A stretch of 44,089 nt of DNA, taken from contig DBXO01000003.1 of assembly GCA_002309635.1 (NCBI GenBank), forward strand, positions 70,744 to 114,832. Direction: 5' to 3'. Below, in pieces: positions 40,321 to 44,089 of the stretch. Below the pieces are notes generated by a model. The model saw nothing but the letters and a program-made list of their open reading frames with translations, was not told the origin of the DNA and did not search any database. Within the stretch, counting starts at the first letter, position 1, and each line of letters starts with the position of its first letter. This DNA is from Ruminococcus flavefaciens. GTDB lineage: Bacteria > Bacillota > Clostridia > Oscillospirales > Ruminococcaceae. Position numbers and translations under genes: made by a program.

Positions 40321-43300
40321 GTGTACCTTAGATCACTGGAAATACAGGGCTTCAAGTCCTTTCCCGATAAGATAAGCCTTACATTCGACAAGGGACTTAC
40401 CGCAGTAGTCGGTCCTAACGGAAGCGGAAAGAGCAATATAGGAGATTCCGTCCGCTGGGTACTGGGCGAGCAGTCCACAAAGACCCTCCGCGGAAACAAG
40501 ATGGAGGACGTTATATTTTCGGGTACCGTTGCAAGAAAGCCTATGGGCTTTGCCGCAGTTACGCTGAATATCGACAACCGTGACAATACCATACCCGATA
40601 TCGGCGATGAGATCGCAGTTACGCGAAAGCTCTACCGCAGCGGTGAGAGCGAGTACCAGATAAACGGCAAGCCATGCCGTCTCAAGGACATAAACGAGCT
40701 GTTCATGGACACAGGTCTCGGACGCGACGGCTACTCTATCATCGGACAGGGCCGTATCGCTGAGATAGTGGGCGCAAAGAGTTCAGAGCGCCGAGATATC
40801 TTTGAGGAAGCGGCAGGTATCTCCAAATTCAGATACAAAAAGCTGGAGGCAGAGCGAAAGCTCACCGCTGCACAGGAAAACCTGCTCAGACTTACTGATA
40901 TACTCTCCGAGCTGGAGGGAAGAGTCGAGCCACTGCGCATACAGTCGCAGAAAGCGGAGAAGTTCATAAAACTTGCCGAGGAGCGCAAAAAGCTGGAGAT
41001 ATCCGTATGGGTGACACGTCTCGACGAGATGAAGCTCAGGCTTGACGAGCTGGACGGAAAGATACTTGTCAGCAGAAACGAATACGAGAACATAGAGAAC
41101 GACATACAGCGCGAAGAGCAGAAGATCGCCGACGGCATAAGGAAAATGCAGGAAAGCACTATGCGTGCCGACGAGCTCCGCAGAAAGATGCTGGAGGAGG
41201 AGGAAACAGCCTCCGAAATGAAGTCGGGTATCGCCGTTCTTGAAAATGATATAAAGCACTGCAACGAAGCAGTTGAAGCTGCGCAGAAGAATATCGACAA
41301 CGCAGAGGAAGCCGGAAAAGCTCTCGAAGCCGAGCGAAAGAGCGCTCTTGCCGGACTTGAGGAGCTTGAAGCAAGGAAAAAAGCCCTCGAAGCTGAGATA
41401 AAGGAGACCGAGGAGAGCTTTGAGAGGGCTGAGAGCGAGAGCTCAAAGCTTGGCGATTCCGTCGATAAGGCAGGCAGCGAGATAAACGGTATGTACATCA
41501 GGCAGAGCGAGCACCGTTTTAACATAGAGTCGTCAAAGTCCATGATACAGGAGCAGACCGAGCGTCTTGGCGCTCTCCGCGAGAGCAGCGGCAATCTCGG
41601 AAAGAGACTGGAAGAGTACAGCGCACAGGAGGCTTCCGTGAAGGAGGAGGCTGAAAAGAACTCTGTCAAGGCAGAGGAGATACGCAACAAGCTTAGCGGA
41701 CTTGAAAGACTGTACAAGTCACGCCGCGAGGGCTTCGAGCAGGCTAAAAACGACTTCGAGCGTGCACTGTACGAGCTGAAAGACAAGCAGCAGCGCCGGA
41801 AGATACTCACAGACCTTGAAAACAACATGGAGGGCTTCGCAGGCAGCGTCAAGCAGGTGCTTAAGGCTTCAAAGCAGGGACGCATAGGCGGAGTTATGGG
41901 AACTGTTGCACAGAATATCGGAGTAGATCCTCAGTACGCAGTTGCCATAGAGACCGCACTGGGCGGCGCAATGCAGAACATCATAGTCGAGAACGAGGAT
42001 ATCGCAAAGCGCTGTATCCGTTTCCTGAAGGAGCAGAAGGCCGGACGTGCCACATTCCTGCCCGTAACATCGGTGAAAGGCTATGAGCTCCGCGAGCATG
42101 GACTTGAAAGCTGCGAGGGCTTCGTTGCCAATGCGAACAGGATAGTTACCTATGAACCTAAGTTCAGCGGCATAATCGCTTCGCTGCTGGGACGTATAGT
42201 CATAGCGGAGGATATCGACACCGCAACACTTATCGCCAGGAAATACGGCTACAAGTTCAAGATAGTCACTCTTGACGGTCAGGTCATCAATGCAGGAGGT
42301 TCCTTTACGGGAGGCTCGGCACAGCGTTCCGGCGGTATCATCACCCGAAAGAACGAGATAGATACCCTTGACGCAGAGATAGCAAAGCTTGAGACCGAAA
42401 GGGACACTCTCCGTGAGAAGGCTGAGAAGCTCCGTGCGGAGGCGGAAAAGCTGAGATACGACACGGAGGCAGCAAAGGAGGAGCAGACACAGTGCGAGGC
42501 TGACAGAGTCCGCATCGGAGCAGAGCTGACAAGTCTTGCTTCACTTGCAGAGCAGCTCCGTACACAGTCTGCGGATTCGGAGCGACTCATAGCAGAGTCA
42601 GAGCAGCGCATAGCAGCAGCCCGTCAGAACATAGAAGATTCGGAGAAGGCTCTTGCCGAGACTGAGGCTGAGATAAAGGCTGCCGAGGAAAAGCTGGCCG
42701 AGGGACAGGACATACGCGAAAAGCTGCGCATACAGCGTGAGGAGCTGTCCGACAGACTGTCCGAACTGAAAATAAAGGGTATGGAGCTTGCAAAGGACGC
42801 AGAAGCACAGGAGCTCGAGCTTACACGTATCGACAGCAGAGAAGAGGAGCTTAAAAGCGGCGCTCAGCGGTTCGTCAGCGAAATAGCCCGTCAGAAGGAC
42901 ATTATCGCACAGAAAGAGACTGAGATAGCGGGGCTCAGGCAGAAGCTTGCAGACTTCAAGGACAATACCGAGTCGTACAATGCAGAGATAAAGCGCTGTC
43001 ACGAAACCCATACCGAGCAGAACCGCCTCGTAAATGAGATGCAGAACGGTCTCAAGGCTATAAACGAGACCAAGGAGAAGCTCTCCGCTGACGTTACCCG
43101 TCTTGAGGAGCGCAGGGAGACGGTCTGCCGTGATACAGACAATATCATCAGACAGCTCATGGAGGTCTATGAGCTTACACGCTCCGAGGCAGTTGCCATT
43201 GCGGAGAAGATAGAGGACATGAACGCCGCTCAGGCGGAGCTCACAACTATCAAGAACAGGATACGCGCCCTCGGCAGCGTAAACGTTGACGCTATCGAGG

Positions 43301-43893
43301 AATACAAGGAAGTTTCCGAGCGCTACCGCTTCATGTCGGAGCAGATAGCCGATGTTCAGAAGTCGAAGGCAGAGCTGGAAAAGATAATCACCGACCTTAC
43401 TTCCGAGATGTGCAGGATATTCTCCGAGAGCTTTGCAATAATCAACTCGAATTTCAAGAGCATATTCGTTGAGCTTTTCGGCGGCGGAAAGGCTGAGCTC
43501 ATACTCACAGATCCCGAGAATGTACTGGAATCTGGCATAGAGATAAGCGTAGCACCTCCCGGAAAGGTAATAAAGAATCTTATCTCGCTGTCGGGAGGAG
43601 AGCAGTCCTTTGTAGCTATAGCAATATATTTTGCCATACTCAAGCTCAGGCCCGCACCGTTCTGTATACTTGATGAGATAGACGCGGCACTTGATGAAGT
43701 AAATGTAAGAAAGTACGCTCAGTACCTTAAGAAATTCACCGACACGACCCAGTTCGTGCTCGTAACTCACAGAAGGAGCGCAATGGAGGAGGCAAATGTC
43801 CTCTACGGCGTTACCATGCAGGAGGACGGTATTTCCAAGCTCCTGAAAATGGAGCAGGTCGATTTCCAGGAGGACGTTGCTGACGTACAGTAA
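40321..43893 (+). CDS. smc: Chromosome segregation protein SMC
   Basis: 1190 residues from GTG after AGGAGGTG. SMC is the ATPase of the bacterial condensin, working with ScpA and ScpB (not in this window). Walker A GPNGSGKSN (31-39), first coiled coil ~165-500, hinge ~515-670 (GRIGGVMGTVAQNIGVD), second coiled coil ~680-1020, ABC signature LSGGEQSF near 1090 and Walker B CILDEIDAALD near 1120. Long Glu/Lys/Ala heptads explain the long reverse-strand open frames over this gene. ftsY follows after 62 bp, a classic rnc-smc-ftsY order. Confidence 0.98.
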   Translation: MYLRSLEIQGFKSFPDKISLTFDKGLTAVVGPNGSGKSNIGDSVRWVLGEQSTKTLRGNKMEDVIFSGTVARKPMGFAAVTLNIDNRDNTIPDIGDEIAVTRKLYRSGESEYQINGKPCRLKDINELFMDTGLGRDGYSIIGQGRIAEIVGAKSSERRDIFEEAAGISKFRYKKLEAERKLTAAQENLLRLTDILSELEGRVEPLRIQSQKAEKFIKLAEERKKLEISVWVTRLDEMKLRLDELDGKILVSRNEYENIENDIQREEQKIADGIRKMQESTMRADELRRKMLEEEETASEMKSGIAVLENDIKHCNEAVEAAQKNIDNAEEAGKALEAERKSALAGLEELEARKKALEAEIKETEESFERAESESSKLGDSVDKAGSEINGMYIRQSEHRFNIESSKSMIQEQTERLGALRESSGNLGKRLEEYSAQEASVKEEAEKNSVKAEEIRNKLSGLERLYKSRREGFEQAKNDFERALYELKDKQQRRKILTDLENNMEGFAGSVKQVLKASKQGRIGGVMGTVAQNIGVDPQYAVAIETALGGAMQNIIVENEDIAKRCIRFLKEQKAGRATFLPVTSVKGYELREHGLESCEGFVANANRIVTYEPKFSGIIASLLGRIVIAEDIDTATLIARKYGYKFKIVTLDGQVINAGGSFTGGSAQRSGGIITRKNEIDTLDAEIAKLETERDTLREKAEKLRAEAEKLRYDTEAAKEEQTQCEADRVRIGAELTSLASLAEQLRTQSADSERLIAESEQRIAAARQNIEDSEKALAETEAEIKAAEEKLAEGQDIREKLRIQREELSDRLSELKIKGMELAKDAEAQELELTRIDSREEELKSGAQRFVSEIARQKDIIAQKETEIAGLRQKLADFKDNTESYNAEIKRCHETHTEQNRLVNEMQNGLKAINETKEKLSADVTRLEERRETVCRDTDNIIRQLMEVYELTRSEAVAIAEKIEDMNAAQAELTTIKNRIRALGSVNVDAIEEYKEVSERYRFMSEQIADVQKSKAELEKIITDLTSEMCRIFSESFAIINSNFKSIFVELFGGGKAELILTDPENVLESGIEISVAPPGKVIKNLISLSGGEQSFVAIAIYFAILKLRPAPFCILDEIDAALDEVNVRKYAQYLKKFTDTTQFVLVTHRRSAMEEANVLYGVTMQEDGISKLLKMEQVDFQEDVADVQ

Positions 43894-43955
43894 TTAATGT
43901 CACAGTTTCGCATTTTAATGCGATATTAATAACAGAACTGATTTGGAGGAAATAA

Positions 43956-44089
43956 ATGGGACTTTTTTCTAAGATATCCAGTGGCCTCAGGAAGACCAAG
44001 GAGTTCCTTTTTGGTGGAATACAGAGAGTTCTCAACAAGTTCACCGTTATCGACGAGGATCTCTTTGACGAGCTTGAGGAACAGATGAT
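43956..44089 (+). CDS. ftsY: Signal recognition particle receptor FtsY, 3'-truncated
   Basis: 44 codons are visible before the window ends; start five bases after GGAGGA. The N-terminus MGLFSKISSGLRKTKEFLFG followed by VIDEDLFDELEEQ matches the beginning of the FtsY NG-domain helices in Firmicutes. The GTPase motifs lie outside the window. Its place after smc supports the call. Confidence 0.9.
   Translation, partial: MGLFSKISSGLRKTKEFLFGGIQRVLNKFTVIDEDLFDELEEQM

Noticed and set aside
40731..43770. Long reverse-strand frames opposite smc
   Set aside because: They arise from Glu/Lys/Ala codon use in the SMC coiled coils, read as Ser/Leu/Tyr-rich shadows without ribosome sites.
1..44089. tRNA, rRNA genes or a CRISPR array
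   Set aside because: None was recognised when reading the intergenic stretches; no CCA-ended cloverleaf or spaced repeat was seen.

Overview
The window looks like a chromosome segment from a Gram-positive, fibre-degrading ruminococcus (Oscillospiraceae, near Ruminococcus flavefaciens or R. champanellensis). Two large secreted glycoside hydrolases end in ruminococcal-type dockerins (cellulosome attachment modules). A third, cut off at the left edge, has the Asn/Gln/Trp-rich linker style described for R. flavefaciens xylanases. Housekeeping genes follow Firmicutes order (infC-rpmI-rplT; plsX-rnc-smc-ftsY). Promoters are clear sigma-A type (TTGACA/17 bp/TATAAT) and ribosome sites are strong AGGAGG-like sequences. 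The species is inferred, not proven.

Left third (1-13.8 kb): a truncated repeat-linker acetyl esterase/deacetylase; 1.1 kb without a convincing gene; a secreted alpha/beta hydrolase; a hairpin-rich leader with a terminator in front of a two-gene operon (ATP-grasp enzyme plus a ketopantoate-reductase-like/PaaK-like adenylating fusion); a minus-strand pair (small membrane protein and Lgt-like protein) divergent from a transglutaminase-fold lipoprotein; then rfbB and rfbA of dTDP-sugar synthesis, separated by a minus-strand diguanylate cyclase.

Middle (13.9-28.1 kb): a PF14907-type nucleotidyltransferase-fold protein; the spore-coat operon cotJABC; a TPM-like membrane protein with a zinc ribbon; a VanZ-like protein; a large serine recombinase followed by what looks like the 3' remnant of another gene; an orphan promoter with a short terminated transcript; a BspA-like leucine-rich-repeat protein; the cellulosomal pair GH26 (CBM35-GH26-dockerin) and GH9 (GH9-CBM3-dockerin); and a secreted DUF285-type repeat protein followed by a 31-residue peptide gene.

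Right third (28.1-44.1 kb): ftsH, spoIIR, the infC-rpmI-rplT operon with an AUU start and an L20-type leader, then a long same-strand run: SpoU-type RNA methyltransferase, dprA, topA, trmFO, plsX, rnc, a radical SAM gene, smc and the beginning of ftsY. Short gaps and stop/start overlaps suggest co-transcription from about 33 kb to the end. The least explained parts are the leader plus fusion-enzyme operon at 3.4-7.2 kb, the recombinase/remnant/short-RNA stretch at 18-20 kb, and the 31-residue peptide at 27.9 kb.
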